DNA of 64,000 bases from Symsagittifera roscoffensis (GCF_963678635.1 NC_087069.1:40015076-40079075), one strand, 5' to 3'; positions 34,841 to 47,763 are shown, counted from the first letter of the stretch. Numbers and translations are program-made. Notes: a model not told the origin generated them from the sequence alone.

Positions 34841-34899
34841 TAAAATTGTTGCTTTCTGTCTCAATTCGACCAAAATTGAGAAAGAATCAAGATCATTTT

Positions 34900-36880
34900 G
34901 AAATTTTCAAGCAACTGCTGTGTCAATATAGTTTTGGCTATGAAAAAAATATATTCTGCAACAAGTTTTATAATTGTTTTGGTAAACTTTTATTAAAAAC
35001 GCACAAACAAATTAAAACTGGTTCATTTGTTGTCACTGCATGAATACTAAAGGGAAATTTAAAGTCACTCTAAAAAAAAAGACTGCTATAAGGGTCATAA
35101 TTTTTTGATAAACTTCTTTAAAACATACTAAAAAATAAAAATGATTCATTTGTTGTCACTCTATGAACACTAAATAGAAATTTGAAGCTACTCTAAAATT
35201 AAAATTAAATACTGCTTTAAGTGTCATTTTTTGTTAAACTTTTGCTTATAACAAAAATACAAATTAAATTTAATTAATTTCTTGTCTTTGCTTGAATACT
35301 ACAAGAATTTTTGAAGCCACCCTAAAATGAATATAAAAGATATATACTGCTATAACTGTCATAATTTCATTTGGTAAACTTTCTAACACACCAACTGATT
35401 CATTTATTTTACCTGCATGAATGCTAAAAGGAACTTTAAAGTCATTCAAAAATGAAAAAATGGAAAATGTATATATACTGCTATAACTGGTATAAGTTTT
35501 TTTAAATGTAAGCTCTTATTGAAAACACAAACAAATTAAAATTGACATATTTGTTGTCACTGCTTGAGCACTAAATGGAAATTTAAAGTCACTCTAAAAT
35601 GAAAAATAGACTGCTATCTGTGTCATAATGTTCGAGGTAAAATTTTCTTTATAACTTCTTAACGAATCAAAGTTGATTCTTTTTCTTTGTCACTGCATGA
35701 TTATTACATAGAAATTTGAAGTCACTCAAAACATGAAAAAATCTATATACTGCTACATTTTTTATAGTGTTTTTAAAATAAAAACGCACCAACAAATTAA
35801 AAAAACTTTTTCAATTGTTGTCACTGCTTGAATATTAAGTGTGAAATTAGAGTCACTCAATAATGAAAAAACGTATATATACTGCTATAATTGTTGTAAC
35901 TTTTCTTAGGTAAACTCTTGTTAAATACACAAACAAATTAAAACTGATTCGTTTGGTGTCACTGCTTGAATACAAAATGGAAATTTAAAGTTACTCTAAA
36001 AAAATAGTTTGCTATCAGTGTCATGTTTTTTGTGGTGAATTTTTAATTATAACACACTTAGAAATAAAAATTGAATCTTTTCTTTGTGACTGCATGAAAA
36101 AAACATAGAAATTTAAAGTCACTCAAAAACAAAAATAAAAAACTATATACATTCCTATAAGTTTTATAGTTTTTTTTGGTAAACTTTTATTAAAAACACA
36201 CCAACAATTTAAAATTTATTTTTTTTTCGCTGCTTGAATACTGAATGGAACTATAAAGTCACTCAAAAATTAAAAAATGAAAAAAAGTGTATATACTGCT
36301 ATAAGTGTTATAACTTTCTAGGTAAACTTTTATTAAAAACACAAACAAATGAAAAATGATTCATTTGTTTTCACTGCATGAACACTATATGGAATTTTAA
36401 ACTCACTCAAAATAGAAAACTACAGACTGCTATAAGATAATCCATTGTTTTTGATAATCTTTTGTTTATAACACACTAACAAGTTTGAAGTGATGCATTG
36501 GATTTCACCGCATGAATATTTAAAAAAAATTGAAGTAAAGCCAAAATGAACATTATATAAAGCTATAAATGTCTTATTTTGTTTAATGAATTACTATTTA
36601 AACGCACTAACAAATTGAAGTTGATTCATTTGTTGTCACTGCATGAATACTGAATGAAAATGTAAAGTCGCTCCAAAAAGATCAATATATAAAGTCGCTC
36701 CAAAAAGATCAATATATACTGCTATAAATGTCATAAGCTTTTTGGTAAATTATTATTTATAACACACTAAGAAATTAAAACTGATTTATTTGTCACTCTA
36801 TCAGTAGTACTAGATGGAAATTTGAAGTCACTCTAAAATGAAAATTTATCTACTGCTATAAGTTTAACGCAAGAAACTTC
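34900..36880 (+). repeat. Tandem satellite array, about 14 monomers of about 120-150 bp
   Basis: A phrase near TTTGTTGTCACTGCATGAAT recurs about every 120-150 bp (near 35030, 35150, 35280, 35408, 35557, 35690, 35820, 35965, 36090, 36225, 36370, 36505, 36635 and 36795). It is followed each time by GGAAATTTAAAGTCACTC, then TACTGCTATAA, then a GGTAAACTTTTATT segment and ACAAATTAAAA. Units differ by 15-30%. A 28 bp local duplication lies at about 36664-36719. The array ends about 25 bp before the stop codon of paralog B on the opposite strand. Confidence 0.9.
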
Positions 36881-36904
36881 CAAGATCTATGATTAGTGAG
36901 AAGG

Positions 36905-39900
36905 CTACAATAAGCCAGTGGGCTTTTCTGTCAAATCACAAATAAAGTTTCGCACAGTATTGCTTCCACTGCCATCTTTAATCAAATTATCTCTTCCTAA
37001 CCGAACAATCCTGTGATAATTCATGTTTGAACTTGGGTAGCCATTATCCCAATTGGGTTGCAGAAATTGCGTCATCTCCTTGCCCTGCTCTGTTTTCCAT
37101 CCTACTTGTCCACTCTCACCTAAGAAACAAGTGTTAAATACTTTTTTTCTCAGCACCCGAAGGTTTATGCCTAGCGCGTATATGAGCCGATGAAAACGCT
37201 TTAAAAACATGTTTTCTCGATAAACAGTTCACGGAAAAGTCCAAAAAAAAACTTTTTTGCTGACTCGGCATCCAACTAATTTTCTTCGAGACCAGCTTGA
37301 ATTACATCTTCATAAAAGATTTCTGTTCCAGCTTTTTTCTCTATGAAATATTCTACACTTTTCTACAATTGAATTACTTTTCTTAAATTGCTTCTTTTTT
37401 CATAGAAACTGCATTTATAATAAAAATGAGTGTGATCCTTTTTTTTTTCATAAATAAATTAACATATAAACTAATGAACTTGTTCATAACCAAATCATAA
37501 GTTTTTTAAAATTTGAAACTTTTGAAAATGGCCAGCAAAAAGTGGCGAGCGTTAGCGATTTGTGTTTCACCTGATATACCCAGCCAGATTGAAGTCCATG
37601 AAGTATTCTCAAAAAGCATCTCAACTTGATCATTTGTTCCATCATAATTTCCAAACATCGCCCCGCCGATTTCTTCACAGTGCATTTTAGCATCATACCA
37701 GTACATTTCGGTGTAAATGCGTTTAAGTCGTAACACATTACGACTGTTTTGGGCTCCGGAGCAATGTGACGGGTCAACAGATGTTCCAATTGTATTTTGG
37801 CAGTCTCTGGTTTCAGTTTGGATTATATCTGTGGAGTTATTTACAGTTGTTGTGTTGTAGAGTGAACCCCACATGTACAATGTAGCTGAAAAAAGATGAA
37901 ATTTTGGTTTTGATTTTAAATAAAAAACATGAGCAAACTTGTACTTGATAGTCCACCTGATACTTATAATAAAAGTTGATATACTACCAGGAGCGGATCT
38001 AGGATTTTATGGGGGAGGCGGATTTTCAAAAAAATTGGAAAATTTCTACTTCGTTTTTTGTTTCGCCAAATTGAGTTTCTGAGCGCTCTTAAATAAAACA
38101 CCATAGAAACACGATTTTGACAACCCGGTTTTTTATAAAAACGAACCAAAAAGTATTATGTTATGTCAAAAAAAAGTTTATATAGGCATCCATCAAAAAA
38201 CGCACTTTTAAAACTTAGAGGCAATAGACAAAAAAACCTGTTACCAAAAACCCTTTTGCTTGTCAAAAAGTTGTGGTCGTTGTCATCGAGAAGCTCTATT
38301 TTTTTGTTTGATAGTCTTACCAACTTCCCCTTCACATCCTTTTCCGTAAATGTCGTTCGAGAAATAAAATCCATCTTGACAGGTGCAATTGTATCCCCCA
38401 TTTAGGTTTTCACATTGAACAGCCTCGGTTTCATTGCCGCATACATTCTCTTTGCACTCATTTGTGTCAATAAACAAATTATGAATTTATATCTTGAAAC
38501 TGCATGAAAATTAAAATGATTTAAATTTTTTTGGCTATATAATTTTAAAATTTCTGCTTTTAAGTTTAGATTGTGTTTTATTGTTTGTGAGTTTTCAAGA
38601 TCATTATCAGAATTGTTGAAGAATGACTCACCCTCACAGGAAGGGTTGTAATTATCTGAATTGTGCTCAAACCCATTGTCACATCTGCATTCATAGGAGA
38701 AAACTGTATTGATACAACCAGAAGCACGAGTCCCACATAATTCCAATGAGCATTCGTCAATGTCTGTTATGAAAACAAGAACAATAATCATAATCAAAAT
38801 TATTATAATTTTTATAATTATTATCGTTAGAATAATCGTAACAGTCTTAATAAATTATTTCCAACAATTTATGCCATTTCATTTATTTTTAATTTTTTTT
38901 AAAATCAGATCATTTCTAAATACAAATTGTCTAATTCCAGGCAACTATGTTAATAACTACTACGCATCCGTTAGATTACCTTCGCATTTGGTTTCGTCCA
39001 ATGAGCGTACCGGTTTAGTGCCCTGTAGACATCCCAGACACTGGAACCCACCAGTCACGTCCTGACATTTGGTCATCCGTTCTCGCCGACAATATTCATG
39101 TCCTTGTCCGAGACAGTTCCAGTGGCTTTCTGTTTTAGAAAATATGCGCTATTGAAAAATGACCAGGCGCAGTTTTGGTTGCTTTCATTTTGAAAACCGT
39201 CAAAAGGTTTTAGAAAAAGCTGATTGATTGCTAGTTTTGCAAAAGCTCCAAAAAAGTTAAAATAGTTTAAGGAAAACTTTTTGAAATTTGTAAAATGAAG
39301 TTTTTTTTAAATTAAGCCACATTTTTCTTTTTTCATACATTCATGGACTCTTTTTCAACTATCTATCGGCCATGTTTGAGATTAATGAACGTGGTGAAGA
39401 CTCATATATAGGTCTTGCTGATTTTTTTTCAGGAATAGTCTTAAATGTCTCTAATAATTATAGATGTACATTCATACATATTGATGCATTTATAAATGTA
39501 CGTAGGTATATTTGCAATTTTTGAGTTCAATTGAAATCCATCTGCTGAAAGTGACGTAAATGGCACTTTCCAAATACGAGCGCAAAAAAAAACGTGAACA
39601 ATATCTAGTTTCGAAAGTGGAATTTAATTTTAAAATCTCCAGCGGAATGAAAACTTTACAAATTGATCCAGTTTTCTCTAGTTAGGTTCAGGTTATCAAA
39701 AAAGTGCCAATCAGAATTTGTTTTAGAAATTCCAAAAGCTTAAAAAGCGTCATGTTTTTTCTTTGAAATTCGAAAGATGAGATTTTTTCAACGAAGTAAG
39801 GGTTTTTTAATGTTTACTTGCGTTCATTACTCTTTTCCAATCTTCGATCAATCTTTATTAGCGATAGTTTTTCAGCATTTATGGAAGGTTCACTAAACAA

Positions 39901-41219
39901 ATGAATGCTCACGGAAAAGAATTTAATTATTTAAAGAGTTTATTTGATTGTTAAGACATTTAGAGACTTGTTTGAACTTATTTCCATTGTATGTCAAATA
40001 AAAAAAAATTCCGAACATAATTTTTTTTTCAAGAAAGTGTTTTTTATGTTTACTTGCGTTCATTACTCTTTTCCTATCTTCAATATTTTATCTAAGCAAA
40101 TTGAGTTTTTTAATGTTTAAACTGAATTGTCAACTTGCGCTGCGAGTTATTATTGTTCCAATTATTAAGAAAGTTTGGAGTATTTATGCTTGGAGTGGTT
40201 TTTATTTGGCCATTTTTCAACTTTTTGCTAAGCCTTTTTAAAATTGATTTTTTATACTATCTAAAAAAAATTGTTGTCATTGGCTCAATGTTTCAAAAAA
40301 TTCCACCTGTGAAAATTTTTGAATACTCGAAAAGTGAGAATCATCTGTTTGTGAGCCATATAAAAACTATTGTTGTCACAAGCTCAATGTTTCAAAAAAA
40401 ATTTCACCTGTGAATAACTGTGAATACTCGAAAAATTGTTTGAAAGATGCTAATGCGGCAAATTTGGGGTAATTAATTCGTGAAAGTTTTTTCTCAACAG
40501 TTTTTCAGACAATAACTTTAACATTGGCCTTTAATTGAACTCGGAATTTGTAAGGCTTTGCCCTGATTTTTGTGCCGTTTTATTTTTTTCTCCAGACAAA
40601 TTTCGACTATTTAACTATCACTTTTTGAAAAAAAAAACTTTATTATATCATTCATAAGGTATTGTTGTCCTGAGCTCAAATTTAAAAAAAATATTCCCCC
40701 TGTGATTATTTTTGTACAGTAATGGGGGTTTAAAGATTGCCAGTTTGGGACAACAAATGCGCGACATATTTCTTGCTACTAACACGTAAGCAGAGATTTA
40801 ACCCGTCTTAGAAAGATAAAAAACTAACGTCTCAATATTCCGATTTCGATGAGTTTATTCTTAAAATCGCTACAATGGAATGTGTCACGTGATAGGAACA
40901 CTTTACAAAGCTCTGACACAGGCTCAATTTTTCCAAGAATCTTCATTTTTTTGTAATTTGGGTCCAGATCTAAGCCCAGGCCGCAAAACTGACTGTTTTT
41001 GCAGTAAACACCAGCTGACCAATCAAATGTCTCCATTTTCTGAAGACACTCCGATTGGCTTAAACCAGATCTGGTCGCAATTACTGCATGATTAATTTGA
41101 TTTAACGGCAAGGTCAACTCACAGAGCTGCAAATTAGATATACACGACTGATTTTCGATAATTTTGACCAAGAAAACAATAATTTTGAGGAAAGTTGGTA
41201 AAAAATGGTAGAATTTCAT
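36905..41219 (-). CDS. Secreted EGF and C-type lectin protein, paralog B (six exons, 449 aa)
   Basis: Exons in reading order: 40829-41219, 38980-39129, 38632-38763, 38321-38467, 37571-37885 and 36905-37119 (1350 nt). The architecture and phase 1 introns are the same as in paralog A; exons 2 and 3 even have identical lengths (150 and 132 nt). A signal peptide (about residues 1-24) precedes the cysteine-containing N-terminal domain (GVYCKNSQFCGLGLD). A six-cysteine module (131-180) and EGF modules at 181-224 (DIDEC) and 225-273 (DTNEC) follow. The lectin fold (274-449) has YWYDAKMHCEEIGGAMFGN, WLGI, NWDNGYPSSN and RNFICDL. The exon at 38321-38467 is well conserved and has a good donor (GTAAGA), but the expected acceptor reads TTTATTG instead of ending AG. 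Either a non-consensus site is used, this exon is skipped (which keeps frame, 147 nt), or the gene is decaying. Introns hold repeats at 37985-38160 and 39350-39850. Confidence 0.83.
37985..38160 (+). mobile_element. Short-element relic in intron of paralog B
   Basis: AGGAGCGGATCTAGGATTTT then GGGGGAGGCGGATTTTC looks like the terminus of a non-autonomous DNA element. Its inverted counterpart appears near 12575-12600. The second end was not located here. Confidence 0.4.
39350..39850 (+). mobile_element. Copy of the dispersed inverted-repeat family
   Basis: Aligns in order with 3560-4000: TTAATGAACGTGGTGAAGAC, then TTTTGAGTTCAATTGAAATC, then CATCTGCTGAAAGTGACGTA, and ACTTGCGTTCATTACTC near the end. 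Roughly 80% similar. It lies in intron 1 of paralog B. Confidence 0.7.
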
Positions 41220-41768
41220 TTCTGCAAGCTCATTTTATTGTTATAATAATGATAAATATTGAAGAAAGCATTACGACGGCTGTTTCAATAAAACTGATAA
41301 AAAATTTATTGCCGGGAATTGGTAGATGATCAATTATTTGATAGTTTTTTGTCTATTGTTTGGCAAAAATTCAGATGATATCAATTTTTGATGAACTTTG
41401 TTTTGATCCATATGCTAATGAAGCGACGGGCAGTTTAAACTTTCTTTTCTCCATTCTTCTGAATCAATTGAGAAGAAACCTTTGATATTTCTATGAGAAG
41501 GGGAGTTCAAAACGGCATTTAGATAAAATCTGAATGGGTTGTATTGTTATTTGGATACAAACATTTTTATTGAAATGAAATGGCTACGCTGTATAAATGG
41601 TTTCTTTGGAAAACTAATATATAGATATTAGAAAGTTTCTACGAAGCTTCGGAAACTGTAGTTCATAAAATTTATTGCCTGGGAAAAACCGAGTTTGTGA
41701 TAACTCGTTTTTATAATTAACATTTGTGTAGAACAAACTTAGAACAATTTTTTGAGTGAAATTTGTTC
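41220..41768. other. Upstream flank of paralog B; nothing recognised
   Basis: AT-rich DNA between the start codon of paralog B and the 3 kb tandem duplication. It presumably holds the promoter of paralog B. No motif stands out. Confidence 0.4.
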
Positions 41769-44700
41769 TAAGTTCAAAAAAATATTATTCAAGCGTAGCC
41801 AACTGAAATCAGTCCATTCAGACAATTTTTTTAAGGAATATGTTAACTTGATCCCAATAAAAATACTTGATCTCGTGGAAATTTTTTTAAAAGAGAATGA
41901 TACCTTGATCCCAAAAACTGCTTGATTTCCTGAAAAAAATCTTTCCAACCTGGTGCTGAATTAAAATGCGCAAGCCAAAATCATTTTTGTTATGCCGAAG
42001 CAAGTTTCGCTGAGTTTACTGAGTTTTGCTGAGTTTACCAAAGAGTTTACTGGTCATCAATCATATGTTTGCTTTGTTTGATCACCCGTAAACAATAAAA
42101 GCTTTTAATCTGAATACAATTCCAACCTATTTTTCTGTGTTTTTTGACTAAGATCATTTGGTTTATTTTGCTAATCGACAGCAAACGAGAAAAACTCACA
42201 AAAATTCTAGTCGCAAGAATGAACTTTTTTTCTAAAATTCCATCGGAAAAAAATACTATCGATCCAGTTTTCTCAAAATAAGATAATTTTACGTACGAAA
42301 TTGCCAATCATAAACAATATTTGAAATTCAAAGAGCTTCAAAGTGATTTATTGTGGTTCAACAACTGTCATACATGAGCTTTTTTTCTTGAGCTCAACTG
42401 TACATAAGTTATTTCTTCCGCTCAAATTTTTCGAAAATTGATTAGTTGTTTAGCTGTGTAAAATTAAAAATATTTTTGAGGCCAACAGTTCGGTACAAAT
42501 AGTATAACATTTTTCAAACAACATCCTTTTTTATTCCGACGATTTAAAATTAGAAATAAATTTTTCTTTGAGTGTTTTTTCAGGCAAAATCAAGTATTGC
42601 AAGTAATCACCCGAATGTGTCCAATAATTTCATCAAATTGAAGCCTTTTTAGTCTTGATTTGAATACTACGAGGTCAAACTGTGTATTTTGTGAATTAGA
42701 GCAGTTTCGGCATTAGGCTGAAAACAAATTTTGAGGAATTCGGAGCAGTTTGTAGATCTACTGGAAACAAATTATATAGGTGCATAGTAACAAAACGCGG
42801 TCGCGGAATCCGCAAATTGTAAGTGGAAAACTCAAGTTATCAGCGGAACCGCAACATTTGAGCACAATCCGAGAAAGCCACCTACTTTTGCAAAATCCGC
42901 TCACAGGAATCTGGACAAACAAGCTATACTCGCTCGTATCCGCGAAAAAACTAGGGAGTCGACAAAGAACGTTACAGTGCTTTTTTTAGCCTCGTAGTGG
43001 AATATACTACAGAAAATTTAAGAAAACTTCAATTACAATTTTCTCAGAACATTTTTAGCTCTGTTTTGTAAAAAAAACTTGTTGCCTTTTTAAAGTGACT
43101 TTTCCTTTTTGTCTAAACATTTTTGAGGAAAATTGTTCTTCAATTTTCCTCTTTTACTAAAACGATTAATAATGTTTGAAACTAAAGTCTTTCGTTCAGA
43201 TCCTTTCAACAACAATTTGAGTTTCTTCGATATTTTTTTGAATTATTTCATCTAATAAAATTGTTGTCAACAGTACCTATTTTATTTACTGTCCCAAATT
43301 TAGACTTTAATTTGAATTCTACTGTTATATCAAAAACAAAAAAAAGCAAAATTGTTTGAAATTTCTGTGATACATGCACAACAATCAGCTTCTCTTTTTC
43401 TTTTGGTTTTCTCTCTGCCAGTTTTGTTCCAATTTAAATTCAGGTTAAAATTGTGTCTAATTGCTTTACCACTAAAAGTTTTTAAATCTTTTTATGAACT
43501 TTTTTTCAAAAATTAAAAATCAAGTGATGCGAACGTTAAATACAATTTCGGAAAATCAAGTTGTGAAGGAATAAGTTAGATTGAAAATTTTTTTAAAAAT
43601 TCTAAATTCAAATCCTTTCCTGATAAATTGATTTCCGTAGGTTAATTGGTCCTTTAGAAGCCCGTCTGTTGGCTGTGCTTAGCGCATCAAATTCCAGATA
43701 ACATTTTTGATCGTTATTCACAAACGTAACATTCATGCTTGAAGTGGTAAAATTTGTCATTTGTAAAGTTAAAAACCAGTCTGGGCTATGCTAAGCGAAT
43801 CAAGTTCCAGATAACATTTTTGATTTTTCTTCACAAACATAACTTTCATACTTGGGTTTGTAAAATTCTTCAGATGCTAGTCACTGCAAGAGAAGTATTT
43901 CTGCAACGTGTCACAGAAAAATCACCTGAGAGACAATTGGTTGCCTAGAAAAATTGAATATGAAAGTTTTTCTGAAGTCCATGAAATATGTCTAAAAAAT
44001 TGTATAAAGTTGAAAAAAGATACCTGCAATTAACCGATGAAAGAATGGAAAGCTTCAATATTTTTTTGAAGCAAAACAACAGAGCATGATAAAATCTTTA
44101 AGTAAAAGTTCATAAGAAAAATATGCGAAATATCATGTTTGATGAAATTTGCAAAAAGTCGCAGACAATTTTTTGCTTTTGTTGCAGTATGTACTGCGCT
44201 TGACTTTATAGCGGTTTTTCTGTTAATGAAAAATCATAAGAAAAAAACTGATAATTGATCCTTTGTTACTTTTTCGAAATTGGTTGGAACAAAAAATTGC
44301 GCATTTTTGTTTCAACTAAGCCCTATCTGTCCTGCCTCACATTCCAAAAAATTTTTTCTTTCAGTAATTTTTTTTGCAAATTTCACAAAAATAATTAAAA
44401 TAGCATTTTCTAGAAAATGTCAGCCTGAAATTTAGCCAACCGTTCACAGAATTGTTTTTTACTCATCGACTCTGAACAATTTTTTTTTTTGATTTCTCTC
44501 AACCTTTCGGAATTTAAGCTAGCTCATGCTGTCAGAAATTTCTGATAACAATCTTAATATAACTTAAATTTAAGAAAAAACAATTAAAAACAATAATAGA
44601 GAGCTTAAAATTGAACTTCTTATTACAATATAGAGGGCAAATTTTCTATTTTTGTTTTTGTTTTCAGAGTTTTATCTTTTGGTTGCCAAAACATTATCAG

Positions 44701-44771
44701 ACACTTGAAAAGTCTTTAAAATGACAGTTTTTGGATAATCAATTCAAGCTAAATTTTTTAGTCCCCAGTTT
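41769..44771 (+). repeat. 3.0 kb tandem duplication, copy 1
   Basis: Repeated head to tail as 44772-47763 with an offset of about 3003 bp falling to 2987 through small indels. Identity is roughly 97-99%. It contains an inner pair of about 110 bp repeats (TCCAGATAACATTTTTGAT at about 43695 and again at about 43807) and short GAGTTTACTGAGTTTTGCT repeats near 42010. No gene with splice support. The most GC-rich part (about 42780-42989) is described as a finding. Confidence 0.95.
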
Positions 44772-47763
44772 TAAGTTCAAAAAAATTTTATTCAAGCATA
44801 GCCAACTGAAATCAGTCTATTCAGACAATTTTTTTAAGGAATATGTTAACTTGATCCCAATAAAAATACTTGATCTTGTGGAAATTTTTAAAAAGAGAAT
44901 GATACCTTGATCCCAAAAACTGCTTGATTTCCTGAAAAAAAAAACTTTCCAACCTGGTGCTGAATTAAAATGCGCAAGCCAAAATCTTTTTTGTTATGCC
45001 GAAGCAAGTTTTGCTGAGTTTACTGAGTTTTGCTGAGTTTACCAAAGAGTTTACTGGTCATCAATCATATGTTTGCTTTGTTTGATCACCCGTAAACAAT
45101 AAAAGCTTTTAATCTGAATACAATTCCAACCTATTTTTCTGTGTTTTTTTGACTAAGATCATTTGGTTTATTTTGCTAATCGACAGCAAACGAGAAAAAC
45201 TCACAAAAAATCTAGTCGCAAGAATGAACTTTTTTTCTAAAACTCCATCGGAAAAAAATACTATCGATCCAGTTTTCTCAAAATAAGATAATTTTACGTA
45301 CGAAATTGCCAATCAAAAACAATATTTGAAATTCAAAGAGCTTCAAAGTGATTTATTGTGGTTCAACAACTGTCATACATGAGCTTTTTTCTTGAGCTCA
45401 ACTGTACATAAGTTATTTCTTCCGCTCAAATTTTTCGAAAATTGATTAGTTGTTTAGCTGTGTAAAATTAAAAATATTTTTGAGGCCAACAGTTCGGTAC
45501 AAATAGTATAACATTTTTCAAACAACATCCTTTTTTATTCCGACGATTTAAAATTAGAAAAAAATTTTTCTTTGAGTGTTTTTTCAGGCAAAATCAAGTA
45601 TTGCAAGTAATCACCCGAATGTGTCCAGTAATTTCATCAAATTGAAGCCTTTTTAGTCTTGATTTGAATACTACGAGGTCAAACTGTGTATTTTGTGAAT
45701 TAGAGCAGTTTCGGCATTAGGCTGAAAACAAATTTTGAGGAATTCGGAGCAGTTTGTAGATCTACTGGAAACAAATTATATAGGTGCATAGTAACAAAAC
45801 GCGGTCGCGGAATCCGCAAATTGTAAGTGGAAAACTCAAGTTATCAGCGGAACCGCAACATTTGAGCACAATCCGAGAAAGCCACCTACTTTTGCAAAAT
45901 CCGCTCACAGGAATCTGGACAAACAAGCTATACTCGCTCGTATCCGCGAAAAAACTAGGGAGTCGACAAAGAACGTTACAGTGCTTTTTTTAGCCTCGTA
46001 GTGGAATATACTACAGAAAATTTAAGAAAGCTTCAATTACAATTTTCTCAGAAAATTTTTATCTCTGTTTTGTAAAAAAAACTTGTTGCCTTTTTAAAGT
46101 GACTTTTCCTTTTTGTCTAAACATTTTTGAGGAAAATTGTTCTTCAATTTTCCTCTTTTACTAAAACGATTAATAATGTTTGAAACTAAAGTCTTTCGTT
46201 CAGATCCTTTCAACAATTTGAGTTTCTTCGATATTTTTTTGAATTATTTCATCTAATAAAATTGTTGTCAACCGTACCTATTTTATTTACTGTCCCAGTT
46301 TTAGACTTTAATTTGAATTCTACTGTTATATCAAAAACAAATTTGAAATTTCTGTGATACATGCACCACAATCAGCTTCTCTTTTTCTTTTGGTTTTCTC
46401 TCTGTCAGTTTTGTTCCAATTTAAATTCAGGTTAAAATTGTGTCTAATTGCTTTACCACTAAAAGTTTTTAAATCTTTTTATGAACTTTTTTTTAAAAAT
46501 TAAAAAGCAAGTGATGCGAACGTTAAATACAATTTCGGAAAATCAAGTTGTGAAGGAATAAGTTAGATTGAAAATTTATTTAAAAATTCTAAATTCAAAT
46601 CTTTTCCTGATAAATTGATTTCCGTAGGTTAATTGGTCTTTTAGAAGCCCGTCTGTTGGCTGTGCTTAGCGCATCAAATTCCAGATAACATTTTTGATCG
46701 TTATTCACAAACGTAACATTCATGCTTGAAGTGGTAAAATTTGTCATTTGTAAAGTTAAAAACCAGTCTGGGCTATGCTAAGCGAATCAAGTTCCAGATA
46801 ACATTTTTGATTTTTCTTCACAAACATAACTTTCATACTTGGGTTTGTAAAATTCTTCAGATGCTAGTCACTGCAAGAGAAGTATTTCTGCAACGTGTCA
46901 CAGAAAAATCACCTGAGAGACAATTGGTTGCCTAGAAAAATTGAATATGAAAGATTTTCTGCAGTCCATGAAATATGTCTAAAAAATTGTATAGAGTTGA
47001 AAAAAGATACCTGCAATTAACCAATGAAAGAATGGAAAGCTTCAATATTTTTTTGAAGCAAATCAACAGAGCATGATAAAATCTTTAAGTAAAAGTTCAT
47101 AAGAAAAATATGCGAAATATCATGTTTGATGAAATTTGCAAAAAGTCGCAGACAATTTTTTGCTGTTGTTGCAGTATGTACTGCGCTTGACTTTATAGCG
47201 GTTTTTCTGTTAATGAAAAATCATAAGAAAAAAACTGATAATTGATCCTTTGTTACTTTTTTGAAAATGGTTGGAACAAAAAACTGCGCATTTTTGTTTC
47301 AACTAAGCCCTATCTGTCCTGCCTCACATTCCAAAAAAAGTTTTTTCTTTCAGTAATTTTTTTTGCAAATTTCACAAAAATAATTAAAATAGCATTTTCT
47401 AGAAAATGTCAGCCTGAAATTTAGCCAACCGTTCACAGAATTGTTTTTTACTCATCGACTCTGAACAATTTTTTTTTTCATTTCTCTCAAACTTTCGGAA
47501 TTTAAGCTAGCTCATGCTGTCAGAATTTTCTGATAACAATCTTAATATAACTTAAATTTAAGAAAAAACTATTAAAAACAATAATAGAGAGCTTAAAATT
47601 GAACTTCTTATTACAATATAGAGGGCAAATTTTCTATTTTTTTGTTTTTGTTTTCAGAGTTTTATCTTTTGGTTGCCAAAACATTATCAGACACTTGAAA
47701 AGTCTTTAAAATGACAGTTTTTGGATAATCAATTCAAGCTGAATTTTTTAGTCCCCAGTTTTA
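44772..47763 (+). repeat. 3.0 kb tandem duplication, copy 2
   Basis: Second unit, ending at GTCCCCAGTTTTAG, where the sequences part. It shows small deletions relative to copy 1 (for example an AAC unit lost near 46215 and a poly(A) stretch lost near 46340). It lies 430 bp before the LTR retrotransposon, which is outside the duplicated unit. Confidence 0.95.

Larger units (their letters stand above)
32018..34880. other. Upstream region of paralog A; repeats, no gene recognised
   Basis: AT-rich. Includes the family 2 SINE-like copy at 33693-33990 and a dispersed block at about 34640-34840. The promoter of paralog A must lie near 32020-32300, but I see no motif I would name. The open frames here are short and lack splice context. 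Confidence 0.5.

Noticed and set aside
1930-36880. CRISPR-like arrays
   Set aside because: The periodic repeats are long diverged satellite monomers without short constant repeats and unique spacers, and the host is eukaryotic.
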